The notes beneath the pieces are model-generated. The model saw only the letters and a list, made by a program, of their open reading frames with translations. It did no database searches and had not been told where the DNA came from. From Paraspadella gotoi (lineage: Eukaryota; Chaetognatha), in NCBI GenBank assembly GCA_051294375.1, contig CM119264.1:16713245-16777244 (forward strand): a stretch of 64,000 nt of DNA. The letters run 5' to 3'. Within the stretch, counting starts at the first letter, position 1, and each line of letters starts with the position of its first letter. Shown in pieces: positions 12,871-27,113 of the stretch. Made by a program: the position numbers and the translations under genes.

Positions 12871-15251
12871 TAACCTAATTTTAAATCTAAGACAAAATAA
12901 GGCGTTCTGGGAAAATAAGGCTGTTGTTCGTCCACAGCCGATTCTTTTCATCACTCCACTATAGTTTTTACTGCGTAACCAATATTTTATTTATATATTT
13001 TTGAATTTAGTTATCTCATGATTATATAAATGAAGGTGTAAAACAGTTACTCCAGGTAAAAGTTTTTATTAAGTTTGCAGAATTGTTTAAACATTGGTGG
13101 GGGGGAAAGGATTTAAACATTTATTCAGTATGAAAAAAGGTATTGGTGATCGGCTAAGAGTAAAATCGAGGTAAGATTAGTTCGATTAGTTGTATTAAAA
13201 ATTAAATTTTACCACATTTTGGATGTTGCAGTAAAGTGATAAAAACTTGACTTTATTAAGAAAAGTTATTTAATGACGGTTTGTAATTTACAAGATAAAA
13301 GTAATCGGAACATTGGAATAAAAGAAGCTATGCGGAAAGATGTGAGAGATAGAGAAAGGCGAATTGTTTCAGCACACTTCGGTGACTTGTATTAATCTAT
13401 CACTTGCATCTCAAAAAACCCATCTAAACATTTCACGTATCTCTTTGCAGTGACAAATTAAACGATGTTATGAAATTAAAAACCGGTCTCCCATTTTTAC
13501 TAGAATAAAACAGTATAGCTCTGAAATTTTGGACCACAAAAAAACGAAAAATGGAACTTCTTAAATACAAATTAAACGTAAGTAGAATAGCGCAGGAAGT
13601 GTAAAAAAATTTTATTTTTATATGTAAAAATATTAACAATCAAAATACAATGTCTTCCATAGGAAGAAATCTATGATGTTTGATTATTGAGCAGGAATGT
13701 TGCCGGTGTCTAATCCAAATATGTAATTTGCAACGGAGTTTTGGTTGAAGCGACGGCTGCGCTAGTAAAGGGAAAAATAATCTTCGAAAGCGTGCGGTTA
13801 GTAATCATTAACGACTATGAAAACTCAACTGTTATGGCAACAGCCGGGTTTCCTGGGATGCCCATTGGGATGGAGAACCTCACTCTTATCTTTAGGGGCT
13901 ACTGACCCTCAGTGACGCCTCCAGTCACTGGCGCGGTTACCCTAGGACGGTCTCGCTTCGCCAACGCAGAGGGAAGTCGCTAAGACTGAGGATGGGGCGT
14001 TCCCCCTCTGAGCCAATGGGATTGGCTGAAACATGGTGGATGTGAGGCGGTGTGAATATACCACCACACTATGCAGATTTTGAAATTTGGCAAACATGGG
14101 TTTATAAATCGGGCATTTAGGTCGTTAGTAGTAGTATTATGCATCTTTCGAATTCATACTTCAGAATAACAGTTCACTAATACAATTCTAAGCGCGTGGT
14201 GGTGCAGAAATATTTTAAGTTCGCGACTTTTTAGGCCCAATATTTGACAATAAAAAAGTAACGATTTTGGGCCTACTAGACTTTCTGTCCTTCATTACTA
14301 TTAAAAAATACAGAAGTTAAGATTTAGAGTGCTGTTACCGTGCAGAAGGTAATAACGGGTAGAAAACTTAGTCGTCTAAGTTAGACAGCTACTGGCAATT
14401 AAGATTGTAAGATTAACGGCCTTGAAAATACTGAATTTGAAAATAATTGACTTTTAATTACGTTATTAGTTATTAGTTAGATTAAAAGATTTATGAAAAC
14501 AAATGAATCAATCCATTCATGTTTTGTACGAAAGTTTTACATTAAAATATTGACGTTGATTTTTTCGGGAAAATTGTGGTTAAACGACGACGGTGACGAC
14601 AAGGATGAGAATTGTGAATGCGTCCCAGCCCATGCTGACGTTTTACGTTTCGGTTGAAAGTCGTTGCAGTCGATAAACTTTCGTTTCGTTTCATGTAACG
14701 TATTTCGCAATATGTGGTTTTTACGGCCATCTAATTTGAATATATATGGTCAAACTGAAATCGTATAACGTTGATTTCTTTTCTTGCACGGGGGCGGAAT
14801 AATCCGTCGCTAAAAAACGATATGCCCTTGAATTTGGTTGAAAATAAAATTTTAAATTGATTGTGAAGGCCCTTAACATAGACGAAAATGTTCTTGTGGG
14901 TTTGTGAAGGTTGATTCATTAAACAGGAACAATGATCCAAAATTGGTGATAAATGTAGTCGATATAGTAGATAAACAGTAGCTAAGGAAATTATCAGAAG
15001 CCCTCCAGGCATGCGTAATAAATTTTTGACCTTTATAGAGCAACAATTTGAGTTTCACTTTTCAGGAATCATAACTTGTGATTCGTAAGTCATAGTATGT
15101 AAGAAATTGGAGTGATTTCTCTTTAATACGAATTTATTCTAAAAATCCCAATAAAGAAAGAACTAAAGGTATTTCTTGTAAGTCACTGAAAAAAAAAAGG
15201 CTTCGCTATGAGTATGATAATAATTTAAAGATTTTCCATTTTTTTTTTGTT

Positions 15252-15395
15252 TTAAAATTGTTCGTCCTTGGGAGGATTATCGACGTCGGTGGCGAGACTG
15301 ACGGAGTTGCGCGCCGACGCGATCGCAGGAAGTGGATCGTCGTAGTTGACGGATTGCGAAAAAAACGATACCTTCGACAGTCGACTATAGCGCCT
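15252..15395 (-). CDS. Candidate terminal exon, unknown protein
   Basis: The minus strand has a good acceptor (polypyrimidine tract then TTTTTCGCTCAG) followed by about 47 codons ending in TAA. The peptide includes SRLSKVSFFSQSVNYDDP, then ATDVDNPPKDEQF and stop. Codon choice (GTC, GAC, TCG, GCG) resembles the recognised exons here, unlike the AT-rich surroundings. I do not recognise the protein. It could be the last exon of an unseen minus-strand gene or an alternative 3' end of the potassium channel gene. However, the best frame needs an incoming splice phase different from the one the channel's preceding exon provides, so that link is not supported. Confidence 0.3.
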   Translation of the reverse strand, partial: RRYSRLSKVSFFSQSVNYDDPLPAIASARNSVSLATDVDNPPKDEQF

Positions 15396-15553
15396 GAGCG
15401 AAAAATAAGGTTGCAGATGCAGCCACTGCAGCACTGGTCCATTACGAAAGGTAACTCTAGTGACATTAGCAATTAATTTTTTTTTCAATAAGTTTAAATA
15501 TTTTTTTCAAATCTGAAAGTTAAAAAGATTCCACATTAACTTGGTCATTTTTA

Positions 15554-15870
15554 ATGGCGCCGCGAGTACTCGCGGAGCAACTCTATAAGTCACTTTTCGG
15601 TCGGTCGGTCGGTCCGTCGATATTTGTTATTTGCTCATTTGTTAAGATTGAAAAAAACCTGAAATCTAAGGGACTGATAGCGCCGCCTTGGAATTCCTAA
15701 AACTATAAGGAATAAAAGACGGAATTTTGATTCAGTGCATGTTATAAATACATGAGCAAAAAAAGTTTTTTAGTCATGTCATGTCATATCATATCATATG
15801 ATCAAAAAGAAATACACATGAAAATAAAGTCACTGCGGCGCAATACATTGGAATTACCGTTCTTGTTTTT
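15554..15870 (+). mobile_element. MITE-like element, copy 1
   Basis: A dispersed element of about 320 bases. The left end has the palindromic core CCGCGAGTACTCGCGG followed by GCAACTCTATAAGTCAC and tandem GGTC units. The right end reads AAAGTCACTGCGGCGCAATA followed by GGAATTACCG. The two ends are imperfect inverted matches (GCGCCGCGAGTACT against GCGCCGCAGTGACT). No coding capacity is seen. Related copies lie near 22.4, 34.0, 35.6 and 36.3 kb. Confidence 0.55.
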
Positions 15871-16467
15871 AATTTATAAGGTTTTAGGGCAAATACTATG
15901 TAGATTCTCGCCAATTCTTGTTACAACTTATTAAAAATTATATGAAAAATTATTATTTCAAAAAAAATGTTACCTTCGAGAGAGGGAATTTTGTCTCATG
16001 ATTTGCGATACTTCGGGAGGTATGAGTGCGACAGGATTAATGGGCCTTTGGGAAGAGTGAGGAATGGCTGTAAAGGGAAGTGTAAAAATTTAATCAGTTA
16101 ATATGATCAATATATATTTTCACTATATTTGGCAGAACGTTGGAAATGAAGCTTACTCAGGGCCAGCAACATTTGGAAAATGATTTTTGTGATTATTGTG
16201 ATTATCTATCATACTTGCCTCCTTTGGAATAGACCGAAATACTGTGTCGTGAATCTAACGGACTTTGACCGTGGTTTCGGAGACCCACGGTCGAACCTAC
16301 GAAAGTAAAAATTTCAAACTTTTTTATGTAAATAGATTCAGTTAGCCTTATACCAAACTATATTGTATATGTCTATGATATACATTTTGTTTTGCAAGAA
16401 AAAACAACGCTCAGCATGTACGGCATTGCAACAATGAAGATGAAGGGTACAGGGACAAGATAGCTTA

Positions 16468-16473
16468 TTTATT
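16468..16473 (-). promoter_or_regulatory. Candidate polyadenylation signal AATAAA
   Basis: On the minus strand AATAAA lies about 135 bases past the stop codon at 16608, a normal 3' UTR distance for the terminal exon upstream of it. Confidence 0.4.
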
Positions 16474-16607
16474 AAATGAATGGATAATTTTTATATTGGT
16501 TGTACCAATTTCATATATCTCTCCCATAGTTTCTGTGAAAACTGTAAGTTACATGAGATGCCTATTGCCTAACTAAAACTCACACGTAACGGGTTACGTT
16601 AACCCAG

Positions 16608-16963
16608 TTAACAGGAATAAGGATTCACAAGAGCAGACATGCGTAATTTCTCACCCCTGGCGTTTCCGACGCCGTCCCTATTCGGCTGTAACGTCGTGCA
16701 CGCTTCCGCCGCCGCCGCCGCCGCCGCCGCCGCCGAATTCATTTCTGGCTCGGAGTAGCCAACCGGCGTGGCCGTACCCGAAGGGCAGCTGTGCGTCGGC
16801 GAAATCGCAGTGGCGTCGAAATCACGGCTTGCCGACGCCGTTAATTCCGGCTTCGGCGCTGGAGGAAGTTTGATCGAGGGCAGAGAGAGGTTAAAGGTGT
16901 TAGTGGAGGCTAGGGTGTTAATGTCTCCGACGGGAAAGCAGGGCGGTTCGGGCGGGCAATCCT
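16608..16963 (-). CDS. Terminal C-tail exon, probably last exon of the Kv3/Shaw channel
   Basis: The minus strand shows a C-rich polypyrimidine tract ending in CCCGCAG at 16964 and above, then 117 codons and a TAA stop. The peptide is a Pro/Ser/Ala-rich cytoplasmic-tail type: it starts EDCPPEPPCFPVGDINT, contains TFNLSLPSIKLPPAPKPEL and a run of nine alanines from (GCC)n, and ends MSALVNPYSC. Its entry phase (one base carried over, G|AG) exactly matches the exit phase of the channel exon ending at 26832, and the strand is the same. It also resembles that exon in style (DCPP motif, poly-Ala). Membership of the channel gene is inference; an independent gene or an alternative C-terminus is possible. 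Confidence 0.5.
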
Positions 16964-19300
<2,337 letters not shown>

Positions 19301-19487
19301 ATGCCCTCGGAGACCTGCCGACTCCGCGCCTGCTTCTGCCTGGCGCAGGTGGCGGCGGCGGCGGCGCTGGCTTTGGCGACGACGTGGTTCGTTGTCTTCC
19401 AGGGAGGCTTCGACTGGAATCGCGATCCCAAGACGCTCTTCAACTATCACCCGCTCTTCCTCACACTGGGCCTCGTCGTATTGGCGG
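19301..19487 (+). CDS. Cytochrome b561, exon 1 (start codon)
   Basis: The first coding exon of a three-exon cytochrome b561, 313 residues in total. The family are six-helix membrane proteins that carry electrons from ascorbate across vesicle or plasma membranes using two haems. The start was chosen because it gives a short N-terminus, then TM1 (residues about 14-34), then FNYHPLFLTLGLVVLAG. His50 in NYHP is the first haem ligand. The exon ends GCG G at donor GTAAGG, leaving one base of a glycine codon. The other frames over this stretch are shadows. A GC-rich, CpG-rich composition sets the exon apart from the AT-rich flanks. Confidence 0.88.
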
Positions 19488-19695
19488 GTAAGGATTGCGA
19501 ATAACGGTTAGAGTAAGTACCCGACATACGGCGCGGAGAGATGGATGGAATCAAAATAAAAAAATGTTAGTTTTCCGACGGAGGACGATCGTCCCTAGGG
19601 GGTCGAAGTCGGGGTCGGGGTCGGGAAAGGATTTGACGAAACTGTTGAAGGAATTTCGAGACTTCGCTTTTTCTCGTTCGGATTTTTTTCTCTGG

Positions 19696-19696
<1 letters not shown>

Positions 19697-19771
<75 letters not shown>
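19697..19771. repeat. (GA)n microsatellite in b561 intron 1
   Basis: A GA array inside intron 1 (19488-22100). The same intron also carries irregular GAGAA repeats (about 20088-20145 and 20455-20530), a purine tract with (AAAAG)n units at about 21480-21700 and another (GA)n at about 21713-21762. Confidence 0.95.
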
Positions 19772-19773
<2 letters not shown>

Positions 19774-21613
19774 CTCTCGACAGGCGACATCGCGCGAGGA
19801 AAAGAATATAGGAGAAGTTGTCGATTTCTCGAGGGTGAAAAAACGAGAAGTCTCTTTCTACTTCGCGTAAAAAAGAGGAAATGTTCGGTTTCGAAAAGAA
19901 AAAGTGGGAGGGGGTTAAGGATGTACTTGGCCGGGCGAACGTCAGGTGGGTTCGCTTCTCCCTCCCAACAAAAAAAAAAAAAAAATCCCGTCGCAGTTAT
20001 ATTTTCGATTTCGTTTTGGATGTCGTCGTAGATCGTCATTGATCGCATCAACAGAAGGAAATTCCCGCTGGAAATTGAGGACAGAGGAGAGGAAGGAGAG
20101 GAGAGGAGAGAAGAGAAGAGAAGAGGAGAGGAGAGGAGAGAGAGGGCTAGTGTATATCATGCGCGAGAAGAAGCAAATTTTCATTCACATCCGTCTCTCT
20201 TTGCTTAGCTGCTAGACTACCCTCTCAGTCTCTAGGCTGCATCTCGATCGTACCTCTAACTACTCATGCAGTGTATCTGCGTATGAGCGCTCTGTAGGGA
20301 GAGTAGACGATGTTGTACCTTTGAGGAGATGGCAGTGAGGACCTTATGTCAGATTGAGGTTGCAAGTATGAGAAGGAAGAATCGAGAATGAGTTATCTTT
20401 TGAGCATATGAGTCTTTTAACGAGGATGTGGGAGAGGAGAGCGAGAGGATGAGGAGAGGAGAGGAGAGAGTGAACTAGTTATCGAGTAAGAGAAGAGAAG
20501 AGAAGAGAAGAGACAATTTGAGAAGAGAAGCAGATGAGCTGGAGAGAGGACCATAGAGACGGACAAATTTTAAAAAAGTTTTTTTATTCGTTTTATCGTC
20601 CATGTGTCCGCTAGGTCATCGATTTTCGCATTTAAAAAAATGTACTATCAGCGATAGTGTGTTAAAGACATATATTGTTAACGAGATGGATAAGGTCAGC
20701 GATAGACGGAAAAGCTTACGAGAATGCGAAGCAAATGCGAACAGAGGAAAGAAAGAGAGTGAAGCAAGCGACAGACGGGAAAAAAGATTACAGAAGGAGC
20801 TGAAGCGACAAGGGAAAAGAAAAGAGTAGGAAAGCAAGCGACAGACGGAAAAAGAAAGAGAGAAAGCAAGCGACAGACGGAAAAGAATAATAAGAGAGTG
20901 AAGGCAATCGACAGACCGATAAAGACTAAGGAGCGAAGCAAGAGACATGATGGAAAAGTAAGAGAGGAAGCAACGCGACAGACGGAAAAATGAAGGTGAC
21001 TTGTTAACCATTATGTTACTCTAGTAATCGGAAATATTAAAATTCTAGTATATGTCTTCTGTCTGTTTTTCTATTCATGAGTTCTGATTATTCTGCTCAT
21101 TCATTTTTACTTTCATAGTGTGCAATACGCTCCTTCCTCTCCCTCTTCCTTCATCTGTTCTTCGCTTCCTTTGCCTTTACTTTCTTCATGTCAACATCCT
21201 CGTACAACATCTCAATCCCTCACTGCGTAAAACATGTTCTGTAGGAGCAAGCGAACGTCTAAAAGCAGGCTCCTCTTCTCTTGCATTTTTCCAGTGGGAT
21301 TTGGTTTTCTTGTTGCTGCGAACAACAACGATCCTCTATAGACAATATCGAAAGCAATATGGAAAACAAAACTAGGACTCTCTTTCTTTCCTGTCCTTGC
21401 TTCCTCTTCGCTACTTCCTCTTCTCTCCGTCTCCCTCTCTCTCTCCGTCCAATCTGCTGTGGTCGGGATTGGAGAAGAGGAAGGAAAGAAAGGAAGAAAG
21501 AAAGAAAGAAAGAAAGAAAAATTGAATGAAAGTAAAAATGAATGCAAGAAATAGAGGAAAGGAAAAGAAATAAAATAAAAAGAAAAGAAAAAGAATAGAA
21601 ACAGAGAAAAAAA

Positions 21614-21700
21614 TGAATAAAAGAAAAGAAAAGAAAAGAAAAGAAAAGAAAAGAAAAGAAAAGAAAAGAAAAGAAAAGAAAAGAAAAGAAAAGAAAAGAT
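21614..21700 (+). repeat. (AAAAG)n repeat array
   Basis: A pentanucleotide AAAAG array of about 85 bases followed by a (GA)n array, both in intron 1 of the b561 gene. The Lys/Arg/Glu and Phe/Ser/Leu frames across it are spurious. Confidence 0.93.
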
Positions 21701-21709
21701 ATTCAAGAG

Positions 21710-21760
<51 letters not shown>

Positions 21761-22100
21761 CGGATGTGATGAAAATTTCTTCCCCATCGTCATGAAAAAG
21801 CCTCTCCAAGTTTCATTGAGAAAAATCGTCGTCGCTTTTACGGACTTGGAAGGAGGCAAATGAGAGGAGAAAGAAAACAGAGAGAGAGAGAGAGACAAAA
21901 GAGAGAGACAAAATGTTGTCGTCTAGGTTTTAAGAGGAAAACGGAATGTCTAGCAACCAGTAATTTGAGACTTTTCTTAGATTTACTTTTGCTTTTGGCG
22001 AAAAAGGAAAGGAGGCCCATCTCGCACTAAAATGTGCTCATGAGGTGCACAAAGAAGTTGAATGGTGTATCAGAATCTCATCGCCCCCGCCTCCGTCCAG

Positions 22101-22372
22101 GTGAATCGCTCCTCGTCTACCGCCTTCCTCCAACGACGACGCCGAAGATGCGTCTCAAGATCCTCCACGCTTTCGTCCACTTGGCCGCCGTCATTCTTGG
22201 CGCCGTCGGGGTCAAAGCCGCGTGGGACTCGAAGGAGCGCCGATCCACGCCGCTCCCTCACGGCTACAGCCTCCACTCGTGGATCGGGCTCGCAGCCTTG
22301 AGCGGGTTCGTCGCTCAGTGGGTCGTCGGCGCCGTCGTCTTCCTCATTCCCAAGTCTCCGGGATGGGCGAGG
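22101..22372 (+). CDS. Cytochrome b561, exon 2
   Basis: The acceptor CCTCCGTCCAG precedes this exon and GT completes the glycine codon split by intron 1. The exon continues GESLLVYRLPPTTTPK, then MRLKILHAFVHLAAVILG (TM) and GYSLHSWIGLAALSG (TM). His85 (ILHAFVH) and His121 (SLHSW) are the second and third haem ligands. Their spacing from His50 and His160 matches that of the family (about 35 residues each). The family's LxVYR loop motif is present after TM2. The exon ends in phase 0 at donor GTGAGA. A frame that runs on past 22372 continues into the intron and is not used. Confidence 0.88.
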
Positions 22373-22423
22373 GTGAGATGGATTTTTTTGGTTTCAGTAG
22401 TTGAATGCTATTTTATCGTTTTT

Positions 22424-22792
22424 GTTGCACCGCGAGTACTCAGTTTTGGGTCGGTTGGTCGGTCTGTCCGTCTATCTATTGGTCTATCCAACTTGAATAA
22501 TAAAAGTTTATAACTCAGTAAAGATAGCATTGTTTTAGTGAATAGTTGGTAGTATTATACCAAAACATATATATGTTTTATATTTATACAAAATGCAGTT
22601 ATGCCATTACCTAAAAATACGATCTTATTACATGTAGAATTTTTTTATTTTAGTTAATATAGTACACAGTACAGATAAATTATTGACCATAAGTTGTTAA
22701 TTATGCGTGTTTTATAATTGTATAGTCAGGTAATAATCTGATAATGCGAGCATACAAGAAAGTCACTGCGTCGCAATATCCGTTCATTGCAT
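22424..22792 (+). mobile_element. MITE-like element, copy in b561 intron 2
   Basis: The left end reads GTTGCACCGCGAGTACT followed by repeated GGTC/GGTT units and GTCTGTCCGTCTATC. The right end reads AAGTCACTGCGTCGCAATAT. It has the same two ends, in the same order, as the element at 15.55 kb, and lies just after the donor of b561 exon 2, wholly inside the intron. AT-rich interior, no coding capacity. Confidence 0.5.
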
Positions 22793-23057
22793 TTTTTGTT
22801 TATTTGCAAAGTTAATTTTATTGGTTTTGTTATTCTGTTTGTGTAATAATAATACTTTTAAACTACGATATACTCACTTAGTCACTAGAACCTAATTTGG
22901 AATGTTATTAACAATATTTTATAATAATGTTTTCGTATTTAAAATGAATTCAAATTTCTTTGCATTAGCTCCATCGTTAAAACAGCTTCTAATCTAGGAC
23001 CGAAATATCCTTTATTCTGTGTTTTTTTTTTTTTTACATTTTTTAACATTTTCTCAG

Positions 23058-23540
23058 GCTAATTACAAACCGCTGCACGTTTTCTGGGGCGCGGCGCTGT
23101 TTGTCATGGGCGTCGCGGCGTCGCTGACAGGAATCGTGGAAAAATCTGTAGCCGGCCTCGGCCGCGACTACTCCCGACTCCCGGCCGAAGCCATCGTCGT
23201 CAATGCCTTCGGCGTCGTCGTCGTCATCTTCGCCGTCGTCGTTCTGGTCGTCGTCGTCGAACCAAAATGGCGCCGCAGGGAGGAACCCGCGGCGCGAAAT
23301 TTGGTCGGCGACGAAGACGACGACGACCACCAAGCCGGATACGGCGCCGCCGTCGAAGAAACCTCGGAGCGGCGACGACATCGACGACGACGTCGGGACG
23401 AGGACGCCATCGTCATGGAAACGAGGGACGTCGGAAGGAAAGGGAGGAAGAAGAAAAGGGAGGAAGGAGAGGAAGAGGAAGGGATGACGGTGAAGGAGGC
23501 GGAAATCGGGGTCAGAACCGGAAGGTGGAGACTCGAGTGA
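23058..23540 (+). CDS. Cytochrome b561, exon 3 (C-terminus)
   Basis: The acceptor is a long T tract ending TTTTCTCAG. The exon starts ANYKPLHVFWGAALFVMG; His160 in PLHVF is the fourth haem ligand. TM5 follows, then a loop (GLGRDYSRLPAEAIVVNAFG) matching the family's region before the last helix, then TM6, a run of Val/Ile/Phe. After the helix comes a tail of about 90 residues that is strongly charged: acidic DEDDDD, basic clusters such as RRRHRRRRR, and a Lys/Glu-rich end. This tail is longer and more basic than in typical animal b561 proteins and is the least reliable part. The stop is TGA at 23538-23540. Confidence 0.85.
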   Translation, partial: ANYKPLHVFWGAALFVMGVAASLTGIVEKSVAGLGRDYSRLPAEAIVVNAFGVVVVIFAVVVLVVVVEPKWRRREEPAARNLVGDEDDDDHQAGYGAAVEETSERRRHRRRRRDEDAIVMETRDVGRKGRKKKREEGEEEEGMTVKEAEIGVRTGRWRLE

Positions 23541-23714
23541 ATAGAAAATATAGTAAATATTGAAAATAATCTAAAATATCTATAATCTTGAGGTGATTAA
23601 ATTAATTCTACGACGAGTCTGTGGGCGTTTTGTTATCTGGACTATTTTTTTTAGTTTTGTTTGTTCCTTTCCGTTAGTCGACAGAGAAAAAAACTCATTA
23701 GAGAGAGAGAGAGA

Positions 23715-23752
<38 letters not shown>

Positions 23753-25129
23753 GGTGACTTCTGTTGCGATTTTTACGATATCGTTGGTGGAGGATTTTAC
23801 TGGAATTAATTTCCTGGAGGTTTTTTCCGCCTAGTTAGGTAAAAATAAATTCAAAAAGTGAGACAGAGTAAGAAAGAGAAAGAGCAATGAAGAGAGAGAG
23901 AGAGTGAAAAGGGAATTAGCAATCTGCTGATTTGCTTTTTGTACTTAACGAAATTATGTCTTTTGTCCTGGTACAACTAAATTGATTTCTGGTTTTAAAT
24001 TTTAAACTTCACGCAAAATTAATAAAAAAAAAACTAATTTCTATTTGAACTTTTTAAAACGGATTCTGATAAAGATTAATAACTTAGATAAAGGTTAGTA
24101 TCACATTTTTTGTTAATTTTAATTATAAATGGGACAACAAATTTATAAAAATTTAAATATTACCCTCATAATTCAATAAATTTAATAGTTTATCAAGAAT
24201 TATAAATTTAATAGTTTACCAAGAATTGTTACCAAGAAATTATTAAAATTGTAAAAAGTTTTAAAATTAACCTTTATCTAACTTTTTAAGATCTATCAGG
24301 ACCTATTAACAAAAATTTGTAAAATTCATAAAATTTTGTTTAATATTATATAACTATTTAAGAGAAATATTAAAATAATTATAATTTAAAATTTTAATAA
24401 TATATATACGGGACTTCTGCTAGTTTGTAACCTGTTCCATCTTAATGCACACTGGAACAATTAAAAAAAATTGCGGTTTATTTAGGAAGGGCAAAAAGAA
24501 CAAGGACAGAGAACAAACAAGGAAAGAAAGAAAAGAAATTGAAAGATAGAGAAGGAGAGGCAGAAGGAAAGAGAGAGAGAGGTTGGTCGTTAAAGGAGCG
24601 AGAGCCTTCTCTTTATTCTCACCCGATGACCTTGGTGATTTTTTCCTATCGCCATTTAAGCGCTATTTTCCTTTTTTTCTTTGCACTCCCATGCCCCTAA
24701 CCCGCCTCACCCCACTACTCAGACCGCCTCTACTTGGATGACCTCGAAGGGCGCGACGCGGACAGGCGCCGGCGCCGCTCAACTCACGCCACTTTTTTTC
24801 TCGACTGATCTCTTGATCGCCGTGAATGATTTGTTGATTTGTTGATTTGCCAAGAATGGATCGGATTCGATCCAAAAACTGTAATGAAATATATATAAGG
24901 TTTTTAAGAATCAAAAATAGGTCTAAAACGAAAGAAAGTAGACTAAAATACTTTCAATGTTCTTATTCAATTTTTTTCATCAAGGCAGCGTGGAGAATGA
25001 ATAACAAAGACAGGTACGGAAATCATTAGTGAGCTCAGAAGCTTTCGCCTCATAGCACGGAATCACCTCGCCTGTTGAATAACGCTCTGCCTCGGCAGTA
25101 AAAACTCGCTGCTTAACGGACATTAGACT

Positions 25130-25188
<59 letters not shown>

Positions 25189-26150
25189 AAATAATCGGGA
25201 GACTGCTGAAGTTTTTCTCGAAATGAGACTAGGAAGGAGAAAGAAGTTGAAAGGTCAGCCGGATCTTGGGGAAATTTCTTTCTTCCGGAATCTCCTCGCC
25301 TTGGATGGCACCCCTGCGCGGTTTGGTAGACGAGTTGGTGATTGGTGAAATTTCGTTGCGTAGTGACACCAAATTAAACAAAAAACGGTAATTCCAATGT
25401 GTTGCGCCGTATTGACTTTATTCCGTATACGCTTTTCCATATAGTGAAGACCGGGTTTATTCAAAATAAAACTAATTTCAAATTTTTTTTTAATAAATAA
25501 AAATTAAATGAATACGTAGTTATACAAATATAAAAATAAGCATAAACAGTATCTTATAGTTTATTACTGCACAGATATGAAACAAACACATCAAACATAT
25601 CATAGTATAATATAACCTTTCGAATAAGTATAATGAGCAGAAGTAGAAAAGTTAATAGCAGACAAAACGTCAGACCGACCGCAATATAGTGAATGAATCT
25701 TAATGTTTAAAAATTTTCTCTGAATGCGAAACAATGATTGGATGTTGAAACCTCAGGCTCAAAGTCACTGTTCGTCGTCGTTATTCTTCCATCCGGGAGA
25801 TAATCCCTCTTTCTCCCTTTGTTTCCGCTACTAAAAACCCTCCAACTTTGCTCTTGTTTTCGTTAATGTTTTCTCGGGCCAGTTTATCGGTTTCCCTATT
25901 CAAAACGACGGTTAATTCTTTTGTTTTGTTTTACGTTTGGAGACGAATAAATCGGTCAGTGGTCGAGAAATTCGATTTTTTTTTCCCGAACTGAACCACG
26001 AACCCCCCCCCCCTTCTGAGGTCGATTTGCCTTCAGCGTCTTGAATTCGAGTCAGACGTCATCGCCGAATATGAAATCGAGAATCTCCCGAGATTTTTCT
26101 TTCCTCCCTCGAATCCGACGAAGGGTGAGAAAGGAAAGATGAAACTTTTT

Positions 26151-26182
<32 letters not shown>

Positions 26183-26808
26183 TTATTATTTTTTTTAATT
26201 AAGTCTTTATTCAATGGAGGTACTACTTGCGAACAAGGTTTGTTTTAAATGCCAAACTTGTAATGTATAAGAGATATTGTACGTTTTTGCATCGGATTTT
26301 TATTGTCACATGTCGCTAACCTGAATTAACTTCCCTTCCTCCGCCCCTCCTCTTTACCCGGATCCCGTAAAAAGGATTTGTTAATGGTTTTAACCAAGGA
26401 CGACGACGACGACGACGACGACGACGAATCACGAATGGCAAGGACGCGACGCTGAGTTGAACAATCAACGCCAAACTTGCCCTCCCCCCCCAAAAAAAAG
26501 GGATGAAACCCAACCATTGAGTGGACGTGAAAACTGAAGTAAAAAATACTCCTTTTATAATAATTAATTTTAAATTTAGCCTTAAAAAGGTTAAAAAACA
26601 AAACGACCTTTGTCATTGACTTTTTTCAAATATTTACTTTTTTTTTTTAAAGTCGGGTTCTAAACTTAATTAAAACATAAAATAACATTCTAAAAAAAAA
26701 TTTCTGTGTCGCTATTCTACGTAAGGAGAGCAAAAGGCGATTGGTAAATGGTAATTGGTAAATGGTATCCAGATGTCTTTATAAAAAGTTAGTGTTAAAA
26801 AAAAAAGA
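23541..26808. other. Intergenic or intronic AT-rich DNA
   Basis: No exon was recognised. A candidate plus-strand polyadenylation signal AATAAA lies at 23844-23849, about 300 bases after the b561 stop. Microsatellites: (GA)n at about 23701-23750, (CT)n at about 25133-25184, (ATT)n at about 26154-26181, and (GAC)n at about 26398-26428. A fragment of the MITE-like element (GGTAATTCCAATGTGTTGCG) lies at about 25384-25440. If the 16.6 kb exon belongs to the channel, this stretch lies inside a channel intron. Confidence 0.5.
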
Positions 26809-26831
26809 CTAACCGACGTAATTCAAAATAC

Positions 26832-27113
26832 CTGCGACGTAGTTGCATTCCGGATAATAAAAAGGCAGCGAGTTCGTAGAGGCGTCAGGAGCGGCAGCGG
26901 CGGAAGCGGAAGAGGCGGGAGTAGGTGTTACGGCGGCGGCGGCGGCGGCGGTTTCGGCGACGAATTCTTTTTTGCCGGGAGACGAGACGCCGTTGCAGTT
27001 GGCTTCCGGCGTTGGTCTGCCGTCGCTTGGTTCCTCGAGAGGCGGACAATCCGATTCGACGGAGAGCGAGATGACCAGTTTCGGGGTGCTCAAACCCCCG
27101 CTGGCTGGATAAT
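26832..27113 (-). CDS. Kv3/Shaw channel, C-terminal tail exon
   Basis: The acceptor CCTTCCGCCTTCAG joins in phase to the exon ending at 27447 (G|AT gives Asp). The peptide reads STPKLVISLSVESDCPPLEE, then a Gly/Ser/Pro stretch, a seven-Ala run from (GCC)n, more Ala/Ser, and FYYPECNYVA. Two ends are possible. Splicing at GCAG|GTATTT (exon end 26832, phase 1) would join to the 16.6 kb exon. Read-through instead gives seven more codons and a TAG stop at 26809. The tail is cytoplasmic and not conserved across the family, so function cannot be read from it. Confidence 0.65.
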
